Shown one piece after another: positions 9,001-18,565 of a stretch of 64,000 nucleotides of DNA. Source of the stretch: Flavobacterium sp. M31R6 (GTDB taxonomy: Bacteria > Bacteroidota > Bacteroidia > Flavobacteriales > Flavobacteriaceae); contig NZ_CP054141.1 of NCBI RefSeq assembly GCF_013284035.1, forward strand, positions 1,860,001 through 1,924,000, read 5' to 3'. The position numbers and the translations under genes were made by a program. The notes below the pieces were generated by a model. It saw nothing but the letters and a program-made list of their open reading frames with translations, ran no database searches and was not told the origin of the DNA. The number at the start of each line of letters is the position of its first letter. Position 1 is the stretch's first letter.

Positions 9001-11520
9001 TTAAATCTCAGGTTCTGAATCGGGCTCGGGTTCAATTTCTTTATTTATAATGTGAATATCCTGTTGTGAAAATGGTATGACAATATTGTTTTCTTTTAAT
9101 GTTTTGTCAATAGCAATTATCATTTCACTCCTTGTTTCATTATCAAAATCAAAGTGGCTAATCCAGTATTTCAGAACTAAGTCAATCGAACTGTCACCAA
9201 ATCTGGTAAACCAAATTGCAGGCATCGGTTTCATAAGTACATTTTCGTTTTTTTCAAGGATTTCAAAAAGTAATTTTTTGGTCAATTCTAAGTCGGTTCC
9301 GTAGGCTACACCAAATCGAATTTCTGATCTGCGACTACTGCTTCCAAGAGTCCAATTGGTTAAATTTTGATTTAATAATTCTCCGTTTGGAATGATTACA
9401 TCGGCTCCGTCAAATGTTGTGACCACGCTACTTCTAATGCCGATTGATTTCATTTTTCCGGATTGTGTGCCAACTTCTATAATGTCGTCCAAACTCACTG
9501 GTTTTTCAAAAGCAATGATTAATCCACTTATTAGATTGTTCACGAGGCTTTGCATACCAAAACCAATACCAACTCCCAATGCACTAATGATTAAGGTTAT
9601 TTTGTCCAAAGGAATTCCAGCAGATGCAAAAGCAAGTAAAACGCCTAAAGTCACAATGGTTATTCGGGATAGAAATAACCAGCTTCCAAAATTTTTGGTT
9701 TTGTTTTTATTTTTGATGATTTGATTGTCTGATGCCAAAAAAGAAACTACTCTTGCAAGGAAACTGGACAATAGAATCACAACAATGAATGTTAGAATAT
9801 TTTCAAATGTGAACGTGATGTTTCCAATGCTTCTAGGCTCGGATATGGTATTTCTGAAAGGATCAACGAAATTTTGGAAGGTATACGTGTTTCTTATCAT
9901 CAACAAAAACCAGCAGAGAAAGAGAATTAGATAAAAACCAAGGGTAAATTGATGGGGAATACCGTTTAGAGTTTTCTTCGGTTCATCTTCATCATCAGCT
10001 TCCAGAATTTTGGATATCAAATTAATTTCTTTGACTATAATAAAGGTGCTGTAGAGAGAAAACACCACTATAATAGTATAAACTGCTTTTGTCATTAAAA
10101 ATTTACCTAAATTATAATGGCCGTTTAGCAAATAATAGAAGGAAAAGAATTGAAAGATGGTTGCTATAATGATATACCAGAAATAAACTTTTCTTTGAAT
10201 TTGTGCCCTGTTCTTGAATGCATAAACACCTATTCCGATTCCTAAACAATTAATCGCCAAAATTAAAAAGGACTCACCAACAAAGTGAATTAAAATTATA
10301 ATGTCAAAAAAGGCAACCAAATTCAATAGAAAAATTGCTACCCAAATTTTCCAAATAAAAGTATTAATCGATTTCCACATCATTATAGTCAATGCAATGG
10401 TCGATATTGTCCAAGCTATAATTGAAAAAATAAGCGGTGGCATAGGAAGAACGAATTGGTACAAATTCAGGACAGCCAAAAGGGCGGTTGCAATAGGGCT
10501 GTTTAGAATATATATATTAAATAACATATTTTTTTCATATCCCAAATCAAGGAATTTTCTCTTTTGCAATTTAAAATATACTGCTGTGCCGATTATTAGA
10601 ATCAGCATCATTAGAATCGAATTTTTATTGTTTATCAAATAAAAATATAGTACCAAATAGTTGGTTTTTAATGAAAAGGTCAGAGGGTCTTCAATCATTA
10701 ACTTTTTAATGTCAAGGCGTTCAAAAACAGGAACTTTTTTTGTGAATAATTGATCCACTTCTAATTTCCGGAGTCTGTCATTTTCAATTATGTCGGACTC
10801 AATTTTAAATTTTAATTGGTCACCCATAATCTCCAATGTTTGGATACTATCTACTGCATTTTTTAACCTTTCAGAGATTAGATTGATGTCGGTGTTCATC
10901 TTTAGAGATTGCAGACGGTAAATTTCCCTAGCAACGGAATCGATTGGGACATAATATAGATTTTTTTCAGCTACCAAGGAATCAATTTTTTCTTGTGTTC
11001 TGCTTAACTGCTGATTTTCAACGCTTATTTTTTTTAAGCGATTGCTGGTACGTTTCAATAATTCGTCAAGTAAGATGGAAGTTGAGCTAAGATTTCTGTC
11101 AGTCATTACTCTGAATTTTTTTCCAACAATTCCCTTAACGGCAAATTCTTCCCATTCTTTCAATTGATGGATTTCTGCAGTAATGTCCTTATAAGCATAT
11201 CCTCTTGTTAATAGAAATTTTGCATTTTGGACTTCTAATTCAATTAAATTGAAGATTCTATTTTGTTTTTGGACTTTTTGATAGTTTATGTATTTCTCCT
11301 GTCTCGCTTTCTTCTCATTTTCTGCTTTGCTTTCAAGCATAAGCTGGTTTATTCTATTTTTGATTCCAATTTCTTTAACAATGGAATCCATTTCCTTTTT
11401 TGGGGTTTGGGCAGCAGTAGAAAGGAAGGAAATTAGAGCAAAAAAAACGAAAATAGATTTCCAACTATTGCCGTTATTTTTTTTGGTAGCGTTTATATGT
11501 TGAAAGGTAAAATTTAACAT
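9001..11520 (-). CDS. large MscS-family mechanosensitive channel
   Basis: Inner-membrane mechanosensitive channel of the long (MscK/MscM-like) type, 839 residues. An N-terminal signal or TM segment (about 20-38) precedes a long, charged, coiled-coil-like extracytoplasmic region (about 45-270). A series of hydrophobic segments follows between about 280 and 600. The conserved MscS pore helix and beta domain begin near 635 with the LGVGIGFGMQSLVNNL and FEKPVSLDDIIEVG segments. The acidic tail is EPEPDSEPEI. The family is activated by membrane tension to relieve hypo-osmotic stress. It is a single gene, convergent with selO (13-base gap). Confidence 0.92.
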   Translation of the reverse strand: MLNFTFQHINATKKNNGNSWKSIFVFFALISFLSTAAQTPKKEMDSIVKEIGIKNRINQLMLESKAENEKKARQEKYINYQKVQKQNRIFNLIELEVQNAKFLLTRGYAYKDITAEIHQLKEWEEFAVKGIVGKKFRVMTDRNLSSTSILLDELLKRTSNRLKKISVENQQLSRTQEKIDSLVAEKNLYYVPIDSVAREIYRLQSLKMNTDINLISERLKNAVDSIQTLEIMGDQLKFKIESDIIENDRLRKLEVDQLFTKKVPVFERLDIKKLMIEDPLTFSLKTNYLVLYFYLINNKNSILMMLILIIGTAVYFKLQKRKFLDLGYEKNMLFNIYILNSPIATALLAVLNLYQFVLPMPPLIFSIIAWTISTIALTIMMWKSINTFIWKIWVAIFLLNLVAFFDIIILIHFVGESFLILAINCLGIGIGVYAFKNRAQIQRKVYFWYIIIATIFQFFSFYYLLNGHYNLGKFLMTKAVYTIIVVFSLYSTFIIVKEINLISKILEADDEDEPKKTLNGIPHQFTLGFYLILFLCWFLLMIRNTYTFQNFVDPFRNTISEPRSIGNITFTFENILTFIVVILLSSFLARVVSFLASDNQIIKNKNKTKNFGSWLFLSRITIVTLGVLLAFASAGIPLDKITLIISALGVGIGFGMQSLVNNLISGLIIAFEKPVSLDDIIEVGTQSGKMKSIGIRSSVVTTFDGADVIIPNGELLNQNLTNWTLGSSSRRSEIRFGVAYGTDLELTKKLLFEILEKNENVLMKPMPAIWFTRFGDSSIDLVLKYWISHFDFDNETRSEMIIAIDKTLKENNIVIPFSQQDIHIINKEIEPEPDSEPEI

Positions 11521-11803
11521 GGGCTATAGTATGTTTTTTTTTTGCATTAATTTTTTAAGAAATTAGTGTTTTAGAAACGTATTTGTAGGAATTTAAAAAA
11601 AGGGCACAATATTTATTCATCTTTTGAATCAACAGAATTACTAAAATAGTATTGCCAATACTTGTTCTTCTTACTGTTTAAATTGAAGATTAATAGATGG
11701 TTGTATGTCAAATTTAACAAAAAAATATTAATTTTTTGACAGCTGTCCCTAAAAAATAGTTTGTTATGTTGAGAGTGAATTTTTATAAATCTTAGGCATA
11801 AAA

Positions 11804-11827
11804 AAACCTGAACTTTCATTCAGGTTT
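11804..11827 (-). terminator. terminator of the 12.9-11.8 kb operon
   Basis: Stem AAACCTGAA / TTCAGGTTT with a 6-base loop. On the minus strand it is followed by a T-run, directly downstream of the stop at 11836. Confidence 0.8.
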
Positions 11828-11835
11828 CTATTTTA

Positions 11836-12492
11836 TCATTTTCCTATCTCTTGAATCGAGTCCGATTCATAAATTATAAATCCTTTGTTGTCTTGTTGAG
11901 CTATTGCAAAAAGAGCCTTGGCAACTTTGGCACTTTCTATAGGTTTGTATTTTTTCATATTTCCAACAAACATAAAAGAGAATGCTTTCATGAAAAAAGT
12001 GCCTACTTTTTCACCTAATCTGAATTCTGTTCGATTGCCTAAAAGGAGTGAGGGTCTTAGAATGCTTACTTTTTCAAGTGTTGAAAATTTAAGAAAATTC
12101 TCAATTTCACCTTTCGTTTTCAAATAAAAATTAGATGAAGTTGCGTCTGCTCCAAGTGAAGATATAATCAGAAACTGGTTTATTTTTTTTTCTGCAGCAA
12201 TTTTTGCGAACTGCATTGGATACTCATAATCGACTTTTCGAAAAGCTTCTTTGCTTCCAGCTTTGTTTATGGTTGTTCCAATGGTGCAAAAGAAATCATC
12301 ACCTTCAATCAAATCGTGATAATTTTCGGGTTTGTCAAAATCAATAATGTGTTGCTTTAATTTAGGGTGTTGAATACCTGTATCTCTTTTTACGAAAGTG
12401 ATAATCTTTGAATATTGATCACTTTCCAAAAGAAGTTGTAGTAATTGTGAACCGATAAGTCCAGTGCTACCTATTATTAAAGCTGTTTTCAA
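11836..12492 (-). CDS. NAD(P)-binding Rossmann protein, HTATIP2/YwnB-like
   Basis: Atypical short-chain dehydrogenase-like protein of 218 residues. It opens directly with the Rossmann glycine motif GSTGLIGSQ (8-16), followed by FFCTIGTT and by the ISSLGAD and FYLKTKGEIE segments that replace the classical Ser and YxxxK active site. The substrate is unknown. The start is a TTG at 12492: an in-frame stop (that of the upstream gene) lies 6 bases before it, no ATG lies between, and the next ATG would remove the nucleotide-binding strand. It is cotranscribed with the DUF1456 gene and ends at a hairpin terminator. Confidence 0.85.
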   Translation of the reverse strand: MKTALIIGSTGLIGSQLLQLLLESDQYSKIITFVKRDTGIQHPKLKQHIIDFDKPENYHDLIEGDDFFCTIGTTINKAGSKEAFRKVDYEYPMQFAKIAAEKKINQFLIISSLGADATSSNFYLKTKGEIENFLKFSTLEKVSILRPSLLLGNRTEFRLGEKVGTFFMKAFSFMFVGNMKKYKPIESAKVAKALFAIAQQDNKGFIIYESDSIQEIGK

Positions 12493-12498
12493 AATGGA

Positions 12499-12963
12499 TT
12501 ACGATTTTTTGTTTTTTCCAAAGTTATATTTAACTTTCTCTACAACTGGTGTTTTTGAATTCCCTTTTGGGTATTGTTTTTTTGCAGGTTTTTTTGCCGT
12601 ACTAGATTTTCCAGGAGCTTGATCACCTCTTGCTCTTTCTTCATCTTTTGCTTTTGGTTTAAATTCAGCTCTTTTTGAATCACTTTCTTTTGCTGGAATT
12701 TGAGCTTTGTGTTTGGCCAAAACATCATTCGGGTTTTTAGGATTTTCTTTGGTTCCTCTCAAGTGAATTACCAATCCGTTTAGGAAATTACGTAAAACCT
12801 GATCTCCGCATTCCATGTAATTTTCGTGTTTTTCATCACGGAAAAAAGCACCCAATTCTGATTTTGTAATTCTAAAATCTACCAATTCCAAAATTTCCAC
12901 TATTTGATCATCGCGTAACATCAAGGCTACTCGAAGTTTTTTGAATATATCGTTATTTGTCAT
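12499..12963 (-). CDS. DUF1456 (YehS-like) protein
   Basis: A 154-residue protein with two DUF1456 repeats (about 1-70): NNDIFKKLRVALMLRDD and ITKSELGAFFRDE, ending in DQVLRNFLNGLV. A long, very basic low-complexity tail (about 80-154), rich in Lys, Ala and Pro, follows. The biochemical role of the family is unknown; the basic tail may contact nucleic acid (inference). It is the first gene of a two-gene operon with the Rossmann protein. A TACCTTTG -7 element lies 20 bases upstream. Confidence 0.85.
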   Translation of the reverse strand: MTNNDIFKKLRVALMLRDDQIVEILELVDFRITKSELGAFFRDEKHENYMECGDQVLRNFLNGLVIHLRGTKENPKNPNDVLAKHKAQIPAKESDSKRAEFKPKAKDEERARGDQAPGKSSTAKKPAKKQYPKGNSKTPVVEKVKYNFGKNKKS

Positions 12964-12982
12964 TTTTTAACTATTTAAAACG

Positions 12983-12990
12983 CAAAGGTA
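12983..12990 (-). promoter_or_regulatory. -7 element for the DUF1456 operon
   Basis: The minus-strand sequence TACCTTTG fits TAnnTTTG, 20 bases upstream of the ATG at 12963. Confidence 0.5.
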
Positions 12991-13161
12991 AGCATTTACA
13001 AAATGAATTTCTTGATATTGTTTTCTTGACTGTAAAAACACTTTGTCAATTATTTGAAATTAGATTTAAATTCAATTATTTTTGGGATATAATAATTTGA
13101 ATTATTTTCTAAAATTGTTTAACTATCTATTATAATAGTGTATCAAAGATTATTGTGAATT

Positions 13162-14673
13162 ATGAAGAAAATTTTAATGAGTTTCGTTCTCTTTTTTGGT
13201 TTACTGTTTGCTCAAGCCCAGTCAGGTCATGAAATCAAGATTAATTTGCAGCATTGTAAAGATACCGTTGCTTATCTAGCCTTTTACCAATTTGATAAGT
13301 TGTACATTTCGGATACCTGCAAAAAAGTGGTGAACGGGAATATTGTTTTCAAAGGGAAGAATAATTTAGACAAAGGTGTTTATTTTTTACTCAGTCAGGA
13401 AAAAGGAAATTATTTTGATTTCATTATAGACGAACAAACCCAAAAACAACAAATCAATTCAGATAAAACCGATTTACTCGATAATTTAAAGGCCGTTAAT
13501 TCCAAGCAAAATGAAAATTTCTTTAACTACATTCGTTTTGTGACAACCAAAAATAAAGAATTTGAGAGTTATAAAAAATCAGTGAAAGAACAGAGAAAAT
13601 CTGATTCTACAGTACTTCTAACCAAGGAATTCAAAGTCTTGAATGAGGCTATTCTGGAAAATGATTTGAACACTATTGCTCAAAACAAGGGAAACTATCT
13701 TTCCGAAATAATCAATTTAAAGACTGAAAAAGTAGCCAAGGACATTCCTAAAGCCACTAACGGAAGACCAGATAGTATTTTTGCCTATAACTATTATAAA
13801 AAACATTTTTGGGATGGCGTAAATTTCCAAGACGATGCCATGTTACGCAACCCATTTTTTGCCAATAAAATCAAGCAATATTTTAATTCGGTTGTGGTAC
13901 AACATCCCGATTCGATTTGTGTGGAGATTGATCGTATGATGCTCAAAACGAAACAAGGCACCAAAATGAATATGCTTTTATTGGCCTATTTTACTTCAAC
14001 ATATGAAATTCCAAAAATTATGGGAATGGACAAGGTGTTTGTTTATATGGTAGATAATTATTTTAAAACGGGTAAAGCCAAGGGGGTTTATGATGACAGT
14101 GTGATTAAACTTATCATAAACAGAGGCAATATTTTAGCACCATTACAACTAGGAAAGGCAGCGCCAGAGCTCTATATGATAGACATTCCGGGTCATGATA
14201 AAATTGCAAAAATGGGTTTTGATACCGCTAAAACAAGTGAGGAAATCACCAAAATCTATTATGATAATAAAACCGAAATTGAACAATCCTATGTGACTTT
14301 GTCGAGTATAAAAGCCGATTATTTGATACTTCTTTTTTGGGATGTGGACTGTGGGCATTGCCAAAAGGAAGTGCCGAAAATTCTCGAAATGTACCACGAT
14401 ATGCTGAAAGAAAAGAAAGATGTCAAAGTTTTCGGGGTTTATACCCAAAATGAATTCGATAAATACAAAAAATACATTATTGACAACAAAATAGATTGGA
14501 TTAATGTCTATGACGGCGTCCATATCAATAATCTAAAGGATAAATACGATGTTGTGACAACGCCCGTGATTTATATTCTGGATAAAAATAAAGTCATCAA
14601 AGCTAAAGGAATTGGTTCTGAAGCCATAAAAAGCATTATTACTCAAATGGAAAAAGAATATTCTAAAAAATAA
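13162..14673 (+). CDS. secreted thioredoxin-like protein (DUF4369/DUF5106/TlpA type)
   Basis: Exported thiol-disulfide oxidoreductase-like protein, 503 residues. The signal peptide covers 1-19 and ends AQA. A DUF4369-like beta domain (about 22-105) and a helical DUF5106-like middle (about 110-330) precede a C-terminal thioredoxin fold (about 335-500) with the CxxC centre Cys397-Gly-His-Cys400 in WDVDCGHCQKEVP. The cis-proline region is TTPVIYI. This architecture is common in Bacteroidota; the partner substrates are unknown. It is a single gene, and a hairpin follows. Confidence 0.88.
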   Translation: MKKILMSFVLFFGLLFAQAQSGHEIKINLQHCKDTVAYLAFYQFDKLYISDTCKKVVNGNIVFKGKNNLDKGVYFLLSQEKGNYFDFIIDEQTQKQQINSDKTDLLDNLKAVNSKQNENFFNYIRFVTTKNKEFESYKKSVKEQRKSDSTVLLTKEFKVLNEAILENDLNTIAQNKGNYLSEIINLKTEKVAKDIPKATNGRPDSIFAYNYYKKHFWDGVNFQDDAMLRNPFFANKIKQYFNSVVVQHPDSICVEIDRMMLKTKQGTKMNMLLLAYFTSTYEIPKIMGMDKVFVYMVDNYFKTGKAKGVYDDSVIKLIINRGNILAPLQLGKAAPELYMIDIPGHDKIAKMGFDTAKTSEEITKIYYDNKTEIEQSYVTLSSIKADYLILLFWDVDCGHCQKEVPKILEMYHDMLKEKKDVKVFGVYTQNEFDKYKKYIIDNKIDWINVYDGVHINNLKDKYDVVTTPVIYILDKNKVIKAKGIGSEAIKSIITQMEKEYSKK

Positions 14674-14743
14674 AGATTTAAGATTTTTGATTAAAGATTT
14701 AAGATTTTTGATGTGTGTTTCTAAAAGCAAAAATCTTAAATCG
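14671..14743 (+). repeat. 21-base tandem repeat and hairpin after the thioredoxin-like gene
   Basis: A 21-base unit starting TAAAGATTTAAG occurs twice in tandem (14671-14691 and 14692-14712). The second copy pairs with a downstream arm: GATTTAAGATTTTTG at 14696-14710 against CAAAAATCTTAAATC at 14729-14743. This probably acts as the transcript end for the genes on both sides. Confidence 0.7.
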
Positions 14744-14763
14744 TTAATCTGCAATCATAAATA

Positions 14764-15570
14764 TCAATACCCTAACCAAAGTAAAGCATCTGTAAAACCA
14801 TCTCTCCATAACTTCTCATTGTGATGTCCTCCTTTTACAATTACTTTTTTGTTTAAATGCAGACAGTAGCAACGGTTTGTATTTAACAGAGTTTCCATAT
14901 GATTCAGGTCGGTTACCATACTGTCATCATCCCCTTCAGAATCACCGCATAGAAAGTAGATTTTAGCCTTAATTTTTTTACTGTTTGTCATATAATCATT
15001 TATATCCTTTCGGTTAATCCAAAAAGCTGGAGAAAAGACACCCGCTTTTCCAAAAACTTTAGGGTATTTTATAACGGCATAAAATGAAGTCAAACCACCC
15101 AGAGAACTTCCCATAATAGTAGTGTTTTTGGCATTGGCTTTAGTTCGGTATTTTTTGTCAATTTCAGGCTTTAGGGTGTTAACAATAAATTCGAGATATT
15201 TATCTGCATTTCCGCCACCGTATTTTTCGTTTTTATAGGGAGTCAGTTCTTCTAATCGTTTTTCACCACCGTTTTCAATTCCTACCACAATTACTTGTGC
15301 ACTCAAGCTGTCTAGTTTTTCGTCCACATTCCATTCTCCTGCAAAAGAAGTCTTGGCATCAAATAAATTCTGGGCGTCATGCATGTAAATGACGGGATAT
15401 TTTTTGGTCGAAGTTTCGTAATTTTTGGGTAAGTACAACCAAATTTTTCTGCTTGTTTTTAGTTGAGGAGCTTCCATGGTAAAAGTGGAAACCTGTTTGG
15501 AAGCAGTATTCTCCTGGGCAGATGTTTTACTAAGAAATAAAAATAGCGGAATTAGGTAAATTAACTTCAA
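14764..15570 (-). CDS. secreted esterase of the esterase-D/IroE-like alpha/beta hydrolase family
   Basis: Exported alpha/beta hydrolase, 268 residues. The signal peptide covers about 1-18 and ends SAQ. Family segments are YLPKNYETSTKKYPVIYMHD, the nucleophile elbow GSSLGG (Ser in TIMGSSLGGLTSFY) and a C-terminal GGHHNEKLW with the catalytic His. Relatives cleave carboxyl esters, including siderophore esters; the substrate is not determined here. The start is a TTG at 15570: an in-frame TAA lies 15 bases upstream with no ATG between, and the signal peptide begins at once. Confidence 0.85.
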   Translation of the reverse strand: MKLIYLIPLFLFLSKTSAQENTASKQVSTFTMEAPQLKTSRKIWLYLPKNYETSTKKYPVIYMHDAQNLFDAKTSFAGEWNVDEKLDSLSAQVIVVGIENGGEKRLEELTPYKNEKYGGGNADKYLEFIVNTLKPEIDKKYRTKANAKNTTIMGSSLGGLTSFYAVIKYPKVFGKAGVFSPAFWINRKDINDYMTNSKKIKAKIYFLCGDSEGDDDSMVTDLNHMETLLNTNRCYCLHLNKKVIVKGGHHNEKLWRDGFTDALLWLGY

Positions 15571-15628
15571 GGTGATTTTATTTTAAGATTTAAAAAAAAA
15601 GAATATTTTAGCTAAAATAAATAATTAG

Positions 15629-16030
15629 ATGAACACACACGTAGAAAAGATCAATTTGTTGTCTGAAATGATTGCATTTTCAGTTGTTGATGGCCGATTA
15701 CATGAGCGCGAATATCAATTTGTTTGGATTGTTGCCCAAGAATTAGGAATCAGTAGAAAAGAGTTCAAAGATTTATTTAATCAAGAATTACCAACTGGTG
15801 TTATAAAATCAGAATTTGAAAGGATTCAGCAATTTTATCGTTTGGCATTATTGATGCATGTTGATGGTGTTTTGCATCAAAAAGAAGAAGAAGCTATTCG
15901 TCAAATTGCCATCAATATGGGATTAAATCCAAGTGCTACCAATCGTATTCTAAAATTAATGAAAGCATCTCCCAATACTATGATTCCTCCAGAAGTATTA
16001 TTGGATCATTTTCAGGAACAACATAATTAA
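15629..16030 (+). CDS. TerB-like helical protein
   Basis: A 133-residue all-helical protein resembling the TerB/DjlA N-terminal fold: paired acidic helices with DGRLHEREYQFV and a repeat of the pattern, MHVDGVLHQKEEEAIRQIA. The conserved Asp/Glu residues of these helices bind metal in TerB (family knowledge). The function here is unknown. Its stop overlaps the convergent uvrB stop by 4 bases (16027-16030). Homologues next to uvrB are at risk of being misnamed after it; this protein has no nuclease features. Confidence 0.8.
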   Translation: MNTHVEKINLLSEMIAFSVVDGRLHEREYQFVWIVAQELGISRKEFKDLFNQELPTGVIKSEFERIQQFYRLALLMHVDGVLHQKEEEAIRQIAINMGLNPSATNRILKLMKASPNTMIPPEVLLDHFQEQHN

Positions 16031-18018
16031 TGATTTTTTGCTTGTAAAGCTTTAATCTCATCACGCAGTTTCGCAGCTTGCATAAAGTCCAAATCTTTTG
16101 CTGATTTTTCCATTGCTTTTCGTTTTTCGCGAATGAGTTTTTCCAAATCAGGTTTGGACATATAGGCAGTTTCTGGTTCGGCGGCAACATTCATAATGTG
16201 CCCCAATTCATACTCCACCAATTTGTTGTTGGTAAAGGCGCTTTCGATTTTTTTATTTAAAGCTTGAGGAACTACATTATTCTCTAAGTTAAAATTAATT
16301 TGCTTTGTTCTTCTGTAATTTGTTTCATCAATCGTTTTTTGCATACTATTGGTGATTTTATCAGCATACATTATGGCTTTTCCGTTTAAGTTTCTTGCGG
16401 CACGACCTATGGTTTGTGTTAGTGAGCGATGGCTTCTTAAGAATCCTTCCTTGTCTGCATCGAGTATGGCTACTAATGATACCTCGGGTAAATCCAATCC
16501 TTCTCTTAGTAAATTCACTCCAATTAAAACATCAAATAATCCTTTTCGTAAATCCTGCATGATTTCGATGCGTTCCAGTGTGTCTACATCGGAGTGAATG
16601 TAGCGACAACGAATGGATACTTTAGTCAGGTATTTGGCTAGTTCTTCCGCCATTCTTTTGGTTAAAGTTGTCACCAAAACTCTTTCGTCCAATTCGCAAC
16701 GGAGTTGAATTTCTTCGATCAAATCATCAATTTGGTTCAAGCTAGGACGAATTTCTATTATTGGATCCAATAAACCTGTTGGGCGTATCACTTGTTCAAC
16801 ATATACACCATCACATTTTTGCAATTCATAGTCGGCAGGAGTGGCAGAAACATAGATGACTTGGTTTTGCATTGCCTCAAATTCGTCAAATTTTAATGGA
16901 CGATTGTCCATTGCGGCCGGCAGTCGGAATCCATACTCCACTAAATTTTCTTTTCGACTTCTGTCTCCTCCATACATCGCTTGTACTTGTGAAATGGTTA
17001 CGTGGCTTTCATCAACGACCATCAAAAAATCTTTTGGAAAATAGTCCAATAAACAGAAAGGTCTCGATCCTGCTTCTCTTCCGTCCAAATAGCGTGAATA
17101 GTTTTCGATACCAGAACAATAGCCCAATTCCCGAATCATTTCGAGATCAAAATTGGTGCGTTCTTCGAGCCTTTTGGCTTCAAGATGTTTGCCTATTTCC
17201 TTGAAATAATCAACTTGTTTGACCAAATCCTGTTGTATCTCCCAAATCGCATTTTGCAACACATCAGGAGAGGTTACAAACATATTGGCGGGATATATAG
17301 TGAGTTTTTCGTATCGTTCAATGACTTTGGACGTTTTGACATCGAAGCTTTCTATTTCTTCTATTTCGTCTCCAAAAAAGTGAATTCTAAATGCATCATC
17401 CGCATAACTTGGATATACTTCAACCGTATCGCCTTTTATGCGAAAATTTCCGGGAGTAAAATCGGCTTCGGTTCTGGAATACAGACTTTGAACCAAACTT
17501 TTCAATAATTTGGTTCGGGAAATCATTTGATTTTTCTCTACAGCAATAACGTTCTTTTGAAATTCAACGGGATTTCCGATACCGTAGATACAAGAAACGG
17601 AAGCAATGACTATTATGTCTCTTCGACCAGAAAGAAGGGAAGAGGTGGTGCTTAATCGCATTTTTTCCAGTTCTTCATTGATGGACAAATCTTTCTCGAT
17701 GAAAACGCCGGTGACTGGCATAAAAGCTTCGGGTTGGTAATAATCGTAATAGGATACGAAATATTCCACGGCATTATTGGGGAAAAACTGTTTGAACTCC
17801 GAATATAATTGTGCAGCTAAGGTTTTGTTGTGTGCCAAAACTAAAGTGGGACGTTGTATTTCCTGTATAACATTGGCCACCGTAAATGTTTTTCCGGAAC
17901 CGGTAACCCCAAGCAAAGTTTGGAATTGTTCACCATCCAGCAAGCCTTGAGTTAATTTTTCAATGGCCTGTGGTTGATCCCCTTTGGGTTGGTATTCGGA
18001 TATGACTTGGAAATTCAT
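16027..18018 (-). CDS. uvrB: UvrABC excinuclease subunit B
   Basis: Damage-verification helicase of nucleotide excision repair; it receives damaged DNA from UvrA and recruits UvrC. At 663 residues it is full length. Walker A is GVTGSGKT at 37-44. The beta-hairpin region is YYDYYQPEAFMP, the DEAD-like box is VVDESHV, and helicase motifs V and VI are in LREGLDLPE and QTIGRAARN. The C-terminal UVR motif (about 625-660) binds UvrC. The ATG overlaps the stop of the upstream toxin gene as ATGA, so expression may be coupled to the toxin-antitoxin operon. Confidence 0.97.
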   Translation of the reverse strand: MNFQVISEYQPKGDQPQAIEKLTQGLLDGEQFQTLLGVTGSGKTFTVANVIQEIQRPTLVLAHNKTLAAQLYSEFKQFFPNNAVEYFVSYYDYYQPEAFMPVTGVFIEKDLSINEELEKMRLSTTSSLLSGRRDIIVIASVSCIYGIGNPVEFQKNVIAVEKNQMISRTKLLKSLVQSLYSRTEADFTPGNFRIKGDTVEVYPSYADDAFRIHFFGDEIEEIESFDVKTSKVIERYEKLTIYPANMFVTSPDVLQNAIWEIQQDLVKQVDYFKEIGKHLEAKRLEERTNFDLEMIRELGYCSGIENYSRYLDGREAGSRPFCLLDYFPKDFLMVVDESHVTISQVQAMYGGDRSRKENLVEYGFRLPAAMDNRPLKFDEFEAMQNQVIYVSATPADYELQKCDGVYVEQVIRPTGLLDPIIEIRPSLNQIDDLIEEIQLRCELDERVLVTTLTKRMAEELAKYLTKVSIRCRYIHSDVDTLERIEIMQDLRKGLFDVLIGVNLLREGLDLPEVSLVAILDADKEGFLRSHRSLTQTIGRAARNLNGKAIMYADKITNSMQKTIDETNYRRTKQINFNLENNVVPQALNKKIESAFTNNKLVEYELGHIMNVAAEPETAYMSKPDLEKLIREKRKAMEKSAKDLDFMQAAKLRDEIKALQAKNH

Positions 18019-18320
18019 TTGTTTAATATTTTCAATCGTTTAGGATCTTGTCTCGTATCCCAAACGGATAGAATTATAATGTGAGTTTTATTTATTTCAT
18101 AGAAAACATAATAGTTTTCAATTAATAAACCGCGAACATTTATGAAATCGGTTTTTTTGCCAATATTTGGTTGTTGGAGAAGTATTTTTAATCCGGTTTG
18201 AATTAGTGTGTTTAATTTTAAGGAATAGAATTTACTTTTATTTCTAAAATTAAAATATTCAAAAATTGCTTTTAATTGAAGTTTCGCAGATGATGTCCAA
18301 ACTATTCTTCTCGCAACCAT
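18015..18320 (-). CDS. RelE/ParE-family toxin
   Basis: Small basic protein of 101 residues with the ParE/RelE plasmid-stabilisation fold: IVWTSSAKLQLKAIFEYF at the N terminus, a central VRGLLIENYYVFYEI and the C-terminal IIILSVWDTRQDPKRL. Family members are mRNA interferases or gyrase poisons; the ParE-like ending DTRQDP suggests the second, by inference only. It overlaps the upstream antitoxin by 19 bases and the downstream uvrB start by 4 bases. Nothing indicates that it is broken. Confidence 0.85.
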   Translation of the reverse strand: MVARRIVWTSSAKLQLKAIFEYFNFRNKSKFYSLKLNTLIQTGLKILLQQPNIGKKTDFINVRGLLIENYYVFYEINKTHIIILSVWDTRQDPKRLKILNK

Positions 18321-18565
18321 CTTTCCATTTCTTCATTTACGGAATCATTATCAAAATAATTTCCTTCTAAATATTCCTTTTGAGAATTTTGGATTTCCTT
18401 TTTTTGTTGTTCAGTAAGAATTATTATTTTTTGAGAACCTTGATTATAGCTTTCAATGCTTTTCGATTTACTGTCCAATATTGTATTTATTGCTGACAAA
18501 AAAACTTCATCATCAATTTCGGAAATTTTAGAAATCAATATATTTTTTAATTCAATTGTGCTCAT
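18302..18565 (-). CDS. antitoxin partner of the RelE/ParE toxin
   Basis: An 87-residue acidic protein directly upstream of and overlapping the toxin gene. The N terminus (STIELKNILISKISEIDDE) is helical and the C terminus (about 45-87) is acidic, as in antitoxins that wrap their toxin. No clear DNA-binding motif can be named. The assignment rests on position, size and gene overlap; antitoxins of this type normally repress their own operon. Confidence 0.75.
   Translation of the reverse strand: MSTIELKNILISKISEIDDEVFLSAINTILDSKSKSIESYNQGSQKIIILTEQQKKEIQNSQKEYLEGNYFDNDSVNEEMERWLREE

Noticed and set aside
14671..14743. CRISPR-like repeat
   Set aside because: Only two adjacent 21-base copies without spacers; it is a tandem duplication that forms a hairpin.
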